In this document: piece after piece, positions 22,232 to 39,025 of the stretch
How the letters are laid out: each line of letters starts with the position of its first letter
Position numbering within the stretch: the first letter of the stretch is position 1
Source of the DNA: Paratrimastix pyriformis
Lineage: Eukaryota > Preaxostyla > Paratrimastigidae
DNA length: 64,000 nt
Direction: 5' to 3'
Assembly: GCA_027972325.1 (NCBI GenBank)
Contig: JAPMOS010000013.1
Location: forward strand, 106,001 to 170,000
The notes under the pieces: model-generated
The model's database searches: none
What the model was told of the DNA's origin: nothing
What the model saw: the letters and a program-made list of their open reading frames with translations, nothing else
Position numbers and translations under genes: made by a program

Positions 22232-25206
22232 ATGATGGAAGAGCCATCTCGAGAACAGCGTGACAACTTTCGGATCTATGCGCGGTTTCGGCCCCAAAAT
22301 GCAGTTGAAACGCAAAAAGGCGGAACGAATTGCGTCCGGTACCCAGACAACAAATCCGTGGCGCTCCTCTTCTCGGATAATGAGTATTTATTCAATTTTG
22401 TCGGCATATATTTGGCATGTATCAACGTCCCTCTCATTTTTTGAATGTAGGATAAGGTCATGCCCGAAAACACATCCCAAGACGAGGTCTTTCTTGTTGC
22501 TGCACGCGGGATCATTGAGGGTCTGTCGACCGGCTTCTGGATCGCCGCCTTATCCCCGTTGCCGATAGATGTTCTCCGTGGTTATAACGGCACCGTCTTC
22601 TGCTACGGCCAGGTCTCTTGCCGCTTCTCACGCCACGTCCCCTCACTGTTTGTTTTCTGGGCGGTTGGTCGTAGACCGGCGCTGGGAAGACCTTCACCAT
22701 GGAAGTCTGTACCCCCCAGGGGTTTGGTCCACTGACAAGCCCTCCTTCGTAGGGGCCGACCCTGGACTGCCCCGACCGGGGTATCGTCCCTCGGGCGGTT
22801 GAGTTGATCTTTCGGACACGGGACGCCATCTTGCGCCCATCGATGGCCGTCCCAGTGGCTGGCGCGGTGGACCTGCCCGGCCCCGAGGTGATGGGCGTCC
22901 TCCGGGGGGCAACCGACATCACGATGAAGGTCTCGCACGTGGAGATCTACATGGAGCGGATCCGCGACCTCCTCGACGGTCTCTTCGCCCCCCCCCCCCC
23001 CCCCTGTCCACGCGTACCGTCGCCATATCACGGTGCCTTACCGTCCTCATCACCCACTCACCCACCATCACCATCACCATCACCGCCGCCCACCACCATA
23101 ACACAATGATCTCCATCAGCACCGCTCAACCTCAGTTTCCGTGTGCGTGCTCTGCAGGCAGCAAGGACCGGCTGCAGGTCTTCGACGGGGGCATCCGGGG
23201 ATGCACCGAGTGCCCCGTGGCCACCCTGGAGGATGCCATGGCCCTCCTCCGCCTGGGCACCGCCAACCGCGCCATGGGCGCCAACAGTCCGCATGCCCCC
23301 ACGCACCGTCCCGTCCCGTCCCGTCCCGTCCCGTCCCGTCCCGTCCCGTCCCGTCCCGTCCCGTCCCGTCCCGTCCCGTCCCGTCCCGCACCGCCGCCTG
23401 TCTTCCCAGATCACGATCACTCACTCCATTCCCCCGCCGCTTTTGCCCGGGTGGGTCTGTGCAGAGATGAACATCGAGTCATCCCGGAGCCACAGCATCT
23501 TCATTGTCAACATCACCGTCCATTACCGGTCGTCCTCGGGTGGCCCCGTGACCCCCGCGGGCCGGGGCGGCGACGGCGACGAGGATGACATCCTCCGGTC
23601 GGGGAAGCTCTACCTGGTCGACCTGGCCGGGTCGGAGAAGGTCCGCCCTCCCCATCCCGACCCCCACTCCACCCCCCGTCCCCTTGCACAAGACCTGTCC
23701 GCCCCCCAGCGTGCAGGTATTGCCTGGCCTGGCCTCGCCCATCCCCGCTTGTCGTCTGGCGATTGGCGTTCCTGATCCATCTCATCCCGTCGCTCGTCGG
23801 TTGGCGGTTGGCGGTTGGCGGTTGGCGGTTGGCGGTTGGCGGTTGGCGGTTGGCGGTTGGCGGTTGGCGGTTGGCGGTTGGCGGTTTGGGTTGGTTGGAT
23901 GTCTTCCGCCTGGGGGCGCGGGGGGCACGGCAGCTGCTCAAGACGGACGCCAAGGGGCAGCACCTGGAGGAGGCCAAGAAGATCAACACCTCGCTGCTCG
24001 CCCTGGGCAACGTCGTCAACGCCCTCGCCTCGGGGAAGGTCCGCCACAGCAGCGAGCGCCCACCCGCAGACACGTGGGCCACGCAGGCGGCCCCACCGGC
24101 ACAAGCTCAAACCCTCCTCTCGAACCCTTCCAATCTCTTCAAACCCCCACTCGAAGCCCCCTCCCTCCCCCTCCCCTCCCCTCCCCTCCCCCCCCCCCCC
24201 CCCCCCCCCCCCTCTCTCTCCCCCCCCCAAACCTCATCTCAAAACTCCTCTCCACCCCCGGGGCCCGCCAGACCTCCCACGTGCCCTACCGTGACTCGAA
24301 GCTGACCCGCGTCCTGCAAGACTCCCTCGGTCTGCTGGTGCTCCGGCTCCCGCCTGCCTGCCCGCCTGTGGGCAGGTGCGCGTGTGCGTGGCGGCGGCTC
24401 GTCCGTCCGCCCGGCTGGGGCCTCGCCTCACCCCTCCCCCTCCTCCCCGCCCACGCGCACAGGCGGCAACTCGCGTACGTCGCTGGTGGTCAACTGCTCG
24501 CCCCACTCGTACAACGCCCTGGAGACCCTGTCCACCCTCAAGTTCGCAACACGGTCCGCATGCCGCCACCCCGCCGCCGCCTCATCGGCATCCTCGCCCC
24601 ATCCATCGTCATCAATTCATCGGCATCCAATCATCCTCATCCAACGTCCAATCATCCGATCGCCACCATCATCCGATCATCATCCAATCATCATCGCCAC
24701 CACCCATCCACCCCCCCCCCCCCCCCGGGCAGGGCGAAGCACATCCGGAACACGGCCACCATCAACCAGGAGATGTCCGCCCGGGAGCTGAAGATCCTCC
24801 TCAGCCGGGCCGAGCGGGAGCTGCAGCGGCAGCGGGACTACATCTCCAACCTCGAGAAGGAGCTCCAGGGTCCGCCGCCGCGCCTCCTCGCTCCTCGCTC
24901 CTCGCTCCTCCCTCCTCCCTCCCTCCTCCCTCCCTCCCTCCCTCCTCCCTCCCTCCCTCCCTCCCTCCTCCTCCCTCCCTCCCTCCTCCCTCCCTCCTCC
25001 CTCCCTCCTCCCTCCTCCCTCCCTCCCTCCCTCCCTCCTCCCTCCCTCGCCCGTCGCCCCATTTTCGGCCTGTCTCTGTTTGTTTTTTTGCGAATCCTCA
25101 TCATCATTCTGTGATTCGTGCTCGCCACCGGCCCCCCCAAGTTCGCTCAGCTGTGCGGCCGTTGAGACCCTTCCTGTCCGACTGATCAGTCCCTTTGCTC
25201 CACCCG

Positions 25207-25243
<37 letters not shown>

Positions 25244-28200
25244 CACACATTCCGGGCGACTTTGCTGGGTGGGTGCAGTCATCTCGAGCCCCTACTACCA
25301 GCACGGCAGCCCCTCCCCGCTGCCCTTCTTCCGGCCGCTGACGTCGCCTCTGCCCCCCGGGATGAGCCTCCCCGCCCCCTCGAGGGCGACCTGCCCGCCG
25401 CCCCGGCCTCGGCCCCCGCCCGCCGCCGCCACGGCCACGGCCGGTGCTGCCCCCCGCGTGGGCCTCGATGGCGGCCTGGTGGCCGGCCGGCCGCCCCGAC
25501 ATCCCGATGGGGGGATGCCCCCACCGGCCGATGAGCTGCCCCTGCTGAGCGCTGGGTCCGTCGTCGGCAGCCTCGCGGCTTCCACGTGCTCCATCCACAC
25601 ACACACACACACACACACACACCCATCCCCGTCCCCATCCCCATCCCCATCCCCATCCCCATCCCCATCTCCATCCCCATCCCCATCCCCAATCCCCAAT
25701 CCCCTCCATCCCCTCCATCCCCCATCCCCATCATCCCCATGATCCCCGATCCCCCCATCCACCAACCCGACGGCCCGCCTGCGTGTCCACCCAGCCTCCG
25801 ACCACCCCGTCCCTCGTCGTCACCCTCACGACCTCGTCACCGCATCACCTCGGCGCAGGCACTCGCGGCATCACCACCACCAGCGCCACACCCGCCCCGG
25901 CTCGAGGGGGCCCCTTGACCCAAGCCCGCCGCCCCTCGACGGCCGCGCATCGTCGCCCTCGCCGCCCTCGCCCCCCTCGAGCACCACCAGCTCCCTCGAG
26001 CGCTTCCTCCGCGAGATCCCCACAGCGCCCGCGGCCCGCCGCCAGGCCACTCCACCCAGGGCCAGCAGACGACGGGCGGCGAGGAGGCGGGAATGATGAC
26101 CGGGGGGGTGTCGACGGGGCTCCCCGGGGGCGGCTGCTGGGGCCCCGCCGGGGGCGCCGGGGGCGGCGAAGTGAACAGCGGCACCGTGGGGGCCGTGCCC
26201 GGGCCGGGCAGGCCACACGCGCAGGCCGAGGCGGACAAGGCCCCTGGTCGGCATCACCCCCCCCCCCCCCTCCCTCCCTCCCGTATCGGTCATTCTTCCC
26301 TTTTCGGCTCCCCTCGCCACCTCACCGCCTCAATTCCCCTCACTCACCCGTTCAATCTCCCCTTCCCACCCCTGGCCCGCCCGCCCGCCCGCCCGCCCGC
26401 CCGCCCGCCCGCCCGGCAGCCCACGACGCGGCCATCCAGACGGAGCAGCACGCGAGCCCCCTGATGGCGCTGATCCTGGAGAAGGACCAGTCCATCAACC
26501 GGCTGCGGGCCCAGATCTCCTCGCTGCTCAGCTCGACCCCGTCCCCCGCCGCCATCCCGTCCCCCGTCCCCGCATCGCCCGGCCTCGGGCCCGCCCGCCC
26601 CGGCAAGCGACCCTCGACCCCGGCCGGCCAGGCCCCGGGACCCCCACACGGCAGCCACGCGCCGACCCCCATCCGGCCGACCTCCGCCTCGCGCCGCCTG
26701 CCGGCGGCCCCCCCGCCGGTTCCCATCACGGCCGGCGGGGCGGCCCTCACCACGGCCACGGCCACGGCCAGCACGGGCACGGGCACCACCACGGGCAGCG
26801 TGCTCTCAGCCGCCAGCAGCAGCACGGCCACCTCGCAGCCGCACCCGCTCCGGTCAGGCTACCTGTCCATGCACCTCTCGAGCCCCGTCCAGCCGCCCCG
26901 CCCGGCGGCCGCCCCCTTTCCCGCATCCCCCGCCCCGTCGGCCCCCCCGACCACCACCATGTCAGCGCGCGGCCTGAGCAGTGGCACCCCCAGCCCGCTG
27001 GCTGCCGCGCCACGCACCCGGCAGCCCCCAGGATCGGCGCCGCGCCCCCAGCGCCCCGCCACGGCCGCGCCCGGGGGTCCCGCCGCGCGCCACCGCCACG
27101 GGGACCTGATGAATGTGGCGGGGAACCCCGGCTTGGTGCCGGCCACATCGATCGAGCTCATTGCCCGACCCGCCCCGAGCCCTGCCCCCGGCCCCAGCCC
27201 CAACCCCATCCCCAACCCCATCCCCCAGCTCCCGCTGGCCCCCATGCCGCTGCTGCCCCTTGGGATTTCCAGTTTCGCGGCGGTGGCGGCCGCGGCCGGG
27301 TCGACCATTGCGGCCCTGTCCGCGGTCCCCCCCGAGCCCCAGGCACCACCGCCGGCCCCCCACGCGGCCCCCGCGGCCCCCACCCCCGAACTTGGCGAGG
27401 ACATCGCCAGGGGGTCGGCCCGCGGACCGTCACGCGCCGCCCCGCCACCACCCGTCGGCACTCCCCTGGCCATCCCGCCCCGCCACCCCGCCACCACCCC
27501 CGTCCTCGCACCCCTGCCCCTGCCCCCGGGCCCACCTCCACCCCGTCCCTGCGGCCACCCGTCGCGGCCCCCCCGCGCCCGGCCCCGCTCCCCATGCCCC
27601 TCGCCACCCGGCCCCCGCTCCCCAACCCTCCATCAAGCGGCCCGGCCACCCTCGGGGCCCTCCTGCCGCCCCCCTCGCCCGCCGCCTCCACATCCTCCTC
27701 GGGCTCGGCGGGCCACCGGCACCACCACCGCCACCCCCGGGTACCCCCCGTCAATGGGCCTCTCGCCCCGCCTGGCCCGCCGGCCGCCCCGTCGCCCTCC
27801 CCGTCGCCATCCCCATCGCCTGCCCACTCGCCCCCGGCGCCCTTTGCCGCGCCCCTCGAGCCCCGGCCCGCCCCGGCCCCCAGCCCGCCCGCCTCGCCCG
27901 GGCTGAGCAGCCAACGGGCGTCGGCACCCCCCGCCGGCCCGCCCCGGCCCGCTGGTGGCCCCGGCGAGGGCGAGGGCATCACCCCATCCGCCGTGTCGCG
28001 GGCCGTCGGGGGCGACCCGATCGATCCGGCCATCGCAGTCCGTGCCATCCCCGTCCCATCCTGCCTCCACTCCCCCGCCAGGTGCAGGGACTTCACTGGG
28101 GGCTGCTGATGATGCAGTGGGGGCTGGGGTCGGCACCTTGGCAAAACCGGATTCCCGAAGAGGGATGGCCCTCAGGGCAAATGGATTGGATTGAGCTCAA

Positions 28201-29611
28201 CCCCCTCCCCAACCCTCCATCCATTCCTCGAGATGAGCATGCTGCTGAAGAGGAGCAGGAACAGGAGCAGGAACAGGAACAGGAGCAGGAGCAGGAGGCG
28301 CAGAAGCTGCCGCGAATCACGACGGCAGCATCAAATTTGAAAATTTCCACACACACACAAAAAAAAGCGCAAAGGATGGCCGGATGTTCATCATCACGGT
28401 CGCCTCGTCGCCTCTCCTGTGGTGGGTTCTTCCCGCGCAGGGGGCTTCCCACCCGCTCCACGTGGCTGCTGCCCGGGGTGACGTCGGCGCGCTGGAGCGC
28501 ATGCTGGCGGGGACCGCCGGGGGCCCGCGGGGCGACCCCAACCAACGCGATCAGGACCTGCAGACGCCCCTTCACTGCGGTCCGGCCTTGGCCCTTTCGG
28601 CGCGGGCGGGCGGGCGGGCGGGGTGTGTGGTGTGACAGTCCCCCCCAATCACACTCATCATGGGGGGCTCGACCCGAGGACCCTGGGATCTGGTGCCAGG
28701 GGAGACATACCCCCATCGCGTGTTGGTTGGTGTGTCCGCCTCACTCTGCTCTGCCCCGGTGGCGACGCTTTTGTGCAGCGGTGGCCAACGGGCATCTGGC
28801 CTGTGCCGACCTGCTGCTCCGCTACGGCGCCCTCCTCAACTGCCGCGACTGCAAAGGTCCGCCCGGCACGCGCATTCCTTCGGGGGGTGAGCGCCACTGC
28901 TGGGGGTGAGAGCCACTGCTGGGGGTGAGAGCCGCACTGGGAGGTGTCGACCCCCCTCATGTCCCATCTGCTCTGTTCGCTGTCTTGTCGCCCGCAGGCC
29001 GTTCGCCGCTTCACGTGGCCTTCGGCCGGAGCGGCAACGAGTGCGTGACGCTGATGACCCGCTGGATGCAGCAGCTCCTCCGCCCCGGCCAGCCCTCGGC
29101 CCCCGTCGAGGTACCCGCCGCCGCCGCCCCCTCAGCCCTGCTCGGCTCGCCCCATCGCCACCGGCAGCACGGGGCGGCGTCTTCGGCCCCGCCAAGCCCC
29201 AACCCCAACCCACGCGGATCCGCCCCACCCACCCCCACACCCCCGCCGGCCCACCCGGGCACCGACCGCCCCCACCGGCACCACCACCGCCACAGCACCC
29301 CAACGGGCGATAGCCCCACAGCCGGCATGCTCCCATCCCCATCGCCGCCACAGCTCCCCGCCGCCCCGGTCCGGTCCGCATCTCAGCCGACACTGCCCTC
29401 CCTGTCCGTCGCGCCACCAGCCGCTGCCGCCGTTATCCCCTCGGTGGAGCAGCAGCAACCCGCCGACGCGGCCACCCGGGTTCTCGCCCCCAGCCCCCGA
29501 TCCCCACGATCGGCGAGTCGGGGCCACCCGCCCATCTCGTCAAGCTCGCTGCGCATGAGCGAGGTGATGATCGACGGGGCGAACAAACTGGTTGAGGAGA
29601 CCATCGGATAG
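22232..29611 (+). CDS. Kinesin-1-type motor protein, probably with C-terminal ankyrin repeats
   Basis: Plus-end-directed microtubule motor. The motor domain is spread over many small exons: FRIYARFRPQNAVE, then DKVMPENTSQDEVFLVAARG (22451-22520), GYNGTVFCYGQ (22569-22612), the P-loop TGAGKTFTME (22675-22704), GIVPRAVELIFRTRD, VSHVEIYMERIRDLLD, MNIESSRSHSIFIVNI (switch I), LYLVDLAGSEK (switch II), LEEAKKINTSLLALGNVVNA, HVPYRDSKLTRVLQDSLG and TSLVVNCSPHSYNALETLST, then the neck-side helix RELKILLSRAERELQRQRDY. The subfamily is closest to kinesin-1 heavy chain by motif wording. Downstream same-strand exons are Pro/Ala/Ser-rich, with one helix (LILEKDQSINRLRAQISSLL) near 26470, and lead to ankyrin exons ending at 29611. 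Motor identity is certain; continuity with the ankyrin exons is inferred because no stop-promoter gap is evident. Exon joins from 25270 to 28440 are uncertain. Confidence 0.85.
23307..23388 (+). repeat. (CCCGT)n pentanucleotide tract in a kinesin intron
   Basis: About 16 perfect CCCGT units between the exon ending ATGGGCGCCAACA and the switch I exon. The same pentamer recurs at 6860-6890 and in degenerate form at 36139-36290. Confidence 0.9.
23799..23886 (+). repeat. (GGTTGGC)n heptanucleotide tract in a kinesin intron
   Basis: About 12 perfect tandem copies of a G-rich 7-mer inside the intron after the switch II exon (donor at 23641). Confidence 0.9.
24896..25048 (+). repeat. (TCCC/TCC)n pyrimidine tract in an intron
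   Basis: Pure CT tract of mixed CCTCCCT units, about 150 bp, after the motor-proximal helix exon. Polypurine/polypyrimidine mirror sequence able to form H-DNA in principle. Confidence 0.85.
25586..25745 (+). repeat. Compound (CA)n and (CCCATC)n microsatellite
   Basis: A short CA tract (about 25590-25622) runs directly into CCCATC units and degenerates into CCCCATCC/CCCCTCCAT. A second CA tract lies at 25210-25241. Both sit between Pro-rich exons of the kinesin gene. Confidence 0.8.
28441..29611 (+). CDS. Ankyrin-repeat exons (C-terminal part of the kinesin gene, or a separate gene)
   Basis: Three exons join in frame: ASHPLHVAAARGDVGALERM ... DLQTPLH ending at the donor GTCCGG (28580); AVANGHLACADLLLRYGALL with NCRDCK ending at the donor GTCCGC (28858); and GRSPLHVAFGRSGNECVTLM from about 28999. 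Together they give about three ankyrin units (PLHVAAxxGD and AxxNGHxxCxxLLLxxGA), a protein-binding fold. The rest is a Pro/Ser-rich tail with His-rich stretch and a short final helix SEVMIDGANKLVEETIG before the stop at 29609-29611. The preceding exon is Glu/Gln-rich (28230-28310). I find no ATG exon just upstream with good coding character, which favours its being part of the kinesin gene. Confidence 0.75.
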
Positions 29612-29957
29612 AGACAGGGGTGTTGGCCGCGGGGTTTTCGTCGATTTTTGGGCTCGTTTGCGGTTGTATCTGTCGAGGTGGTGGCGGGTTTTTTTTTTTT
29701 TGGTTTTTTAGGCATTTTTTCTTTGACTTCCTTGTGTTCCAGGCGGAGCTTTTCCGTCCCATTTATTCGCAAAAGAAGCGAGCAAGGTCGAACTGAAGGA
29801 ACAGCGTCTCAGCCTCTCGTCCCAAGGGCATGTGAGCCATCGTGTCAGTCATCGGTACAAGAGCAGCACGCTCGCGCCTAACACTTGTCTCTGAAAGATC
29901 AAGTGTCCGCTCATTTTCTTTGATTTTGCTGAGTTTTTTTTGTTCGTTTCTAGAGTT
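29612..29957. other. Intergenic, T-rich; 3' UTR of the kinesin gene and promoter of the Cys-rich gene
   Basis: Low-GC for this window, with T-runs at 29690-29720 and 29934-29941 (TGAGTTTTTTTTGTTCG). A TTCTAG just before the ATG at 29958 could be a 3' splice site of a 5' UTR intron. No coding content seen. Confidence 0.45.
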
Positions 29958-35333
<5,376 letters not shown>

Positions 35334-35423
35334 ACGACACCCGGCCAAAAAGACAAAGATGGCACACCGCCAGCCGAGTGGGACACGGTGGAGGGGTGGA
35401 GGGGTGGAGGGGGGGGGGGGGGG

Positions 35424-35976
35424 TTAATTCATGTCGCATGGCTGCTGCTGCTGCTGCTGGGCGGTGGCCACCCCCGGGCTGGGTCTGGTGGCCATGCCGA
35501 GGGCCGAGATGGGCGGAGGCTCGTCGGAGATGAAGAGGAAATCTAGGTTGGGGTACGGGTGCACCTCGCACGACCAGCCGGGGGCCGCCTCGAAGTGGTC
35601 CCACACCAGGTCGCCGTCCTGGCTGGGCCGCAGGTAGATGTGGCCCCGCTTGAGCAGACCCACGAACTGGTTGGCACCCAGGGACTGCGCCGCCACCACG
35701 GCCACACGCCCCCACACCCACCCGACCGTGTCGATGAGCCCCTTCGGCAAACCGCACCCCGCGGCTCGATATATGGGAATGACCGTGTCGAGGTCGGACA
35801 AAGGAGCCGGGTGGCATGTGTGCCTGTGTGTCTGTGTATGTGTCTGTTGTGTGTCTGTACCTGTGTGCGTCAAGCCATACAGGAAGGGAAGGAGCGGGGG
35901 GGGGGGGGCAATAAAATGCAGAGCGGTCGAAAGGACATCACAAATATCACTAAGGAATCCTCTGTGGAGGGCTGTG

Positions 35977-36014
<38 letters not shown>

Positions 36015-38345
36015 TGTGTCTGTGTGTCTGTGTGTCTGTGTGTGTGGGTGGGGGGGGGGGGGGTCTCGTGGGGATGGACCGTTTTCTTTCTTCTGCCTGT
36101 CCCTACTTCTGCTCCCCCCCACACTCTCCACACCCCGGCCCCGTCCCGTCCCGTCCCGTCCCGTCCGTCCCGTTCTTCATCGCCCCTCTGTGCTACGTGC
36201 GGCCTGCCCTGGTCGTGCTGTCCCTACGTCCCGTCCCTGGTGCGCCGTCCCGTCCCGACCCGTCCCGTTCGTTGCCGTCCCGTCCCGTCCGTCGTCGATG
36301 CTCGCCATCGACATTCTACTTGCGCACCCAATCGAAAAGGTCTGTGTCATATGCTCCGATTGCCCCTTGTCTTGCCTGTGTCGGGGACCCCCTTTGGCGC
36401 GACACATGCTGCTGCCGTGCGATGTGGTGAGAGCGTGAGCTGTCCATCCACACCATGTGACGGATCCCTTGTGGGTCCTGATTTCCGGTCTCGGATGTTG
36501 ACGTGCTCTTCCGCCTGAGCGCTTTGCCGTTGACTGACCCTTGTTCGCTGCCGCCTGCTTGCGTATGTTGGCTTGGTGGACACTGCTTGACTATGGCGCT
36601 TCCCTCGTGGACTGTGCCTACATTTCTTGCGGTGTCTCTCTTCCCTCTTTTCAGGGGGGGGGGGGGGGGGGGTTGTAGTTGTTCTTGTTGTTTTTGTTGT
36701 TTGCGGACCTCCCTGATCTTCTCCTTGAGGCGCCCCAGGGTGTCCGTGGGGCCGAGCAGCACCTCCCCCAGGCAGACGGCCCCCGGGCCACGGCACTCGT
36801 ACACGACAATGGCGCGGGCCCCGCTCCCCATCATCGCGCCCGCCCCCGCCGTCCCGTGTGGATGCTGCTGCTGCGAGATGACCGCGGGGACTGCGCGAGG
36901 GGGATGGCGAGAGGGTGGCGGCGGAATGGATGGATGAAAAAGAAAGCGTGACGGGATGGGATGGGATGGGGCGCCGCTGCTGTGTGCATGCGGCGGTTGT
37001 GTCCTGTCGTGTGCAGTTGGGGACGGACGGGCGGCGGCGGGCATGGGTGGCGTTCGGATGGTGACGGGCGTCCCGTTGGCCGGCTGTGCCGGTGTCTGGG
37101 CCAGGGCCTGGGCGGGGATCTCCGGGGCCTGGGCCTGGGCCGGGGTCGGGGCTGGGGGCGACTCGAGCTGCATGGGCGCCGAGGCGCCCCGCCGGATGGG
37201 CGGCTGTGACTCGTCGGGCCGCGCGGCGGCGGCGGCTTTGGCGGGCTGATGAGGCGGGGGTTGGGACTGGGCCGCCGCCGCCGGGCCGTGGGAGGTCCGC
37301 TCGCCGCCGGCTCCGCGGGATGGCGGCCGCAGTGAGGAGTACTTGCTGGCCATGGGGCGGAGGGGCACCGCCCCGTGGTGGGGGTGGGTCGGGGTGGGTG
37401 TTGGCGCTGGCGCTGGGGCCGGGGTGGGGGTCGAGGCGACCGCCTCTGGGCCGCTGCACTCGGCGGCTGCGCGGATGAGGGGCGAGAGCGGGCCGCCGTG
37501 GGGCGGGGAGGTGCTCCTGATGACGATGAGGGGCAAGGGGGAGGGGCCCCGGGATTGGCGTCGGCCAGGGCGGGCGGTGGCTGTCCCCCGGGTCGTGTCA
37601 GACGGTGGGGATGTCTGCTGGGGGTCGGAGGGGCGGCGGGCTGCCGGTCGCGCTGCTGCTGTGGGAGAGGAAGGGGAGGGGGAGGGGGAGGAGCGGGCCA
37701 CCTGCTGGCGGCGTTTGGGTGGCGGTGGCCGTGGCTGGGACTGGGTGCTCTGGGAAGAGGAGGGTGATCGAGGCGGGGAGACGCGCCTCTCATTCTGCTC
37801 CTCCTCCTCCTCCTCCTCGTCGTCGTCGTCGGCCGGCCGGCCGATCAGTGGCGAGGACGCGGCGGCGGACCGCTGGCGGGTGGGACGCCGGACGGGGGGC
37901 ACCTTGGTCCCCCGCTGCTGGGTTGGGGAGGCCGGGCTGGCCGGGGTGGGAGCGGCCGTGCTCGTGGCCAGGGCGGAGGAGGCCGAGGCCAGGGGGGACG
38001 CCGTTCGCGGCCTGGTGGTTCGCGCAACGAGTGGCGATGTGACAACGGGCTTCTCCGACTCGGGCCGCTTGCGGGGCAGCGCTGGGCGGGCGTCCTCGGA
38101 CACTGTGCGGCAGAACAAGGAGCGGGGCGGGGGCGGGACGGGGTGAAACGTCAGGGGGGGGGGGGGGGGTTAGGTAGTGACTCGCGGAGCACAACGGGGC
38201 GCCGGAGTGGGTGGGTGGTGGTGGTGGTGGGGGGGGGGGGGGGGTGCGGACCATCATCAATGTATGTCGCGAGGACGTCGGTGCGGAGGGTCCCGTGGGC
38301 GAACCGGGCCCGGGGCAGCAGCGATCCGACCGCCTTGGTTGATAC
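35424..38345 (-). CDS. Pro/Ala/Ser-rich protein with a conserved-looking C-terminal domain; may be the 3' part of the PHD gene
   Basis: Not recognised. An upstream exon at about 38248-38340 (SLLPRARFAHGTLRTDVLAT, YIDD) ends at a GTCCGC donor and joins in frame to VSEDARPALPRKRPESEKPV (from about 38102). A long low-complexity stretch follows (Pro, Ala, Ser, Gln, with an Asp/Glu run near 37800). Then comes ARAIVVYECRGPGAVCLGEV with LGRLKEKIREVRKQQKQ (about 36690-36830), and after an intron with GT and CCCGT repeats the last exon AQSLGANQFVGLLKRGHIYL, DGDLVWDHFEAAPGWSCEVH and FLFISDEPPP, then a poly-Gln tail and stop at 35424-35426. No start codon is evident near 38345, and the next upstream coding exon on this strand belongs to the PHD gene, so both may be one gene spanning the hairpin-repeat block. 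Confidence 0.6.
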
Positions 38346-38360
38346 CCGCGGGGAGGGGAG

Positions 38361-38382
38361 ATGATGATGATGATGGGCGATG

Positions 38383-38452
<70 letters not shown>
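38361..38452. repeat. (GAT)n trinucleotide tract
   Basis: About 28 GAT/ATG units, nearly perfect from 38385; sense strand of the leftward gene reads (ATC)n. Probably intronic. Confidence 0.9.
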
Positions 38453-38494
38453 CAAGTCAGGTGAGCTCGCTTCGTTACGCTTTCAATCGGGTGA

Positions 38495-39025
38495 CTCTCT
38501 CCCCGAGGAAGGGTTGACCTGGAGTCGACCGCGACCACCCTGCGGTGATATGGCAGGGTGGCCGGAACGACTGGTGAGGTCGCCGTGCTTCCCCGACCTG
38601 TTTGAAATTTTGACCTTGGTGGCTATCCCCCCGGGGAAGGGTTGACCTGGGGGCCACCACGACCACGGTTCGCTGGATTTATGGGTCCCTCCAGCGAACG
38701 GTAAGGTCGCCATCCTTCCCCGACCCGTTTGAGCCTGTTTGAAATTTTGACCTTGGTGGCTATCCCCCCGGGGAAGGGTTGACCTGGAGTCGATCGCGAC
38801 CACCCTGCGATGATAGGGCAAGGTGGCCCGAACGACTGGTGAGGTCGCCATCCTTCCCCGACCCGTTGGAGCCTGTTTGAATTTTCGACCTTGGCGGCTA
38901 TCCCCCCGGGGAAGGGTTGACCTGGGGGCCACCACGACCCCCGCTTCTAAACATATGTTGGGGTCCCCCGACCGACTGGTGAGGTCGCCATCCTTCTCCG
39001 ACCATTTTGAAATTTGACATGATCC
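38495..39025. repeat. Tandem repeat, four units of about 127-140 bp, each with a variable hairpin
   Basis: Conserved core GGGAAGGGTTGACCTGG (slightly altered in the first unit) recurs at about 38508, 38635, 38775 and 38911, followed by a variable palindromic segment and then GGTGAGGTCGCCATCCTTCC, CCGACC and TTTGAAATTTTGACCTTGG. The palindromes are CCACCCTGC/GCAGGGTGG, GTTCGCTGGA/TCCAGCGAAC, CCACCCTGC/GCAAGGTGG and GACCCC/GGGGTC. The minus strand is open for 181 codons across it, but without recognisable motifs. Confidence 0.85.

Noticed and set aside
23799-23886. Interstitial telomere repeat
   Set aside because: GGTTGGC does not match known telomeric repeats (TTAGGG, TTTAGGG and similar) and lies in an intron; kept only as a microsatellite.
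38495-39025. CRISPR array (repeats with variable middle parts)
   Set aside because: Units are about 130 bp, not 25-40 bp, the variable parts are palindromes, there are no cas genes, and the genome is eukaryotic.
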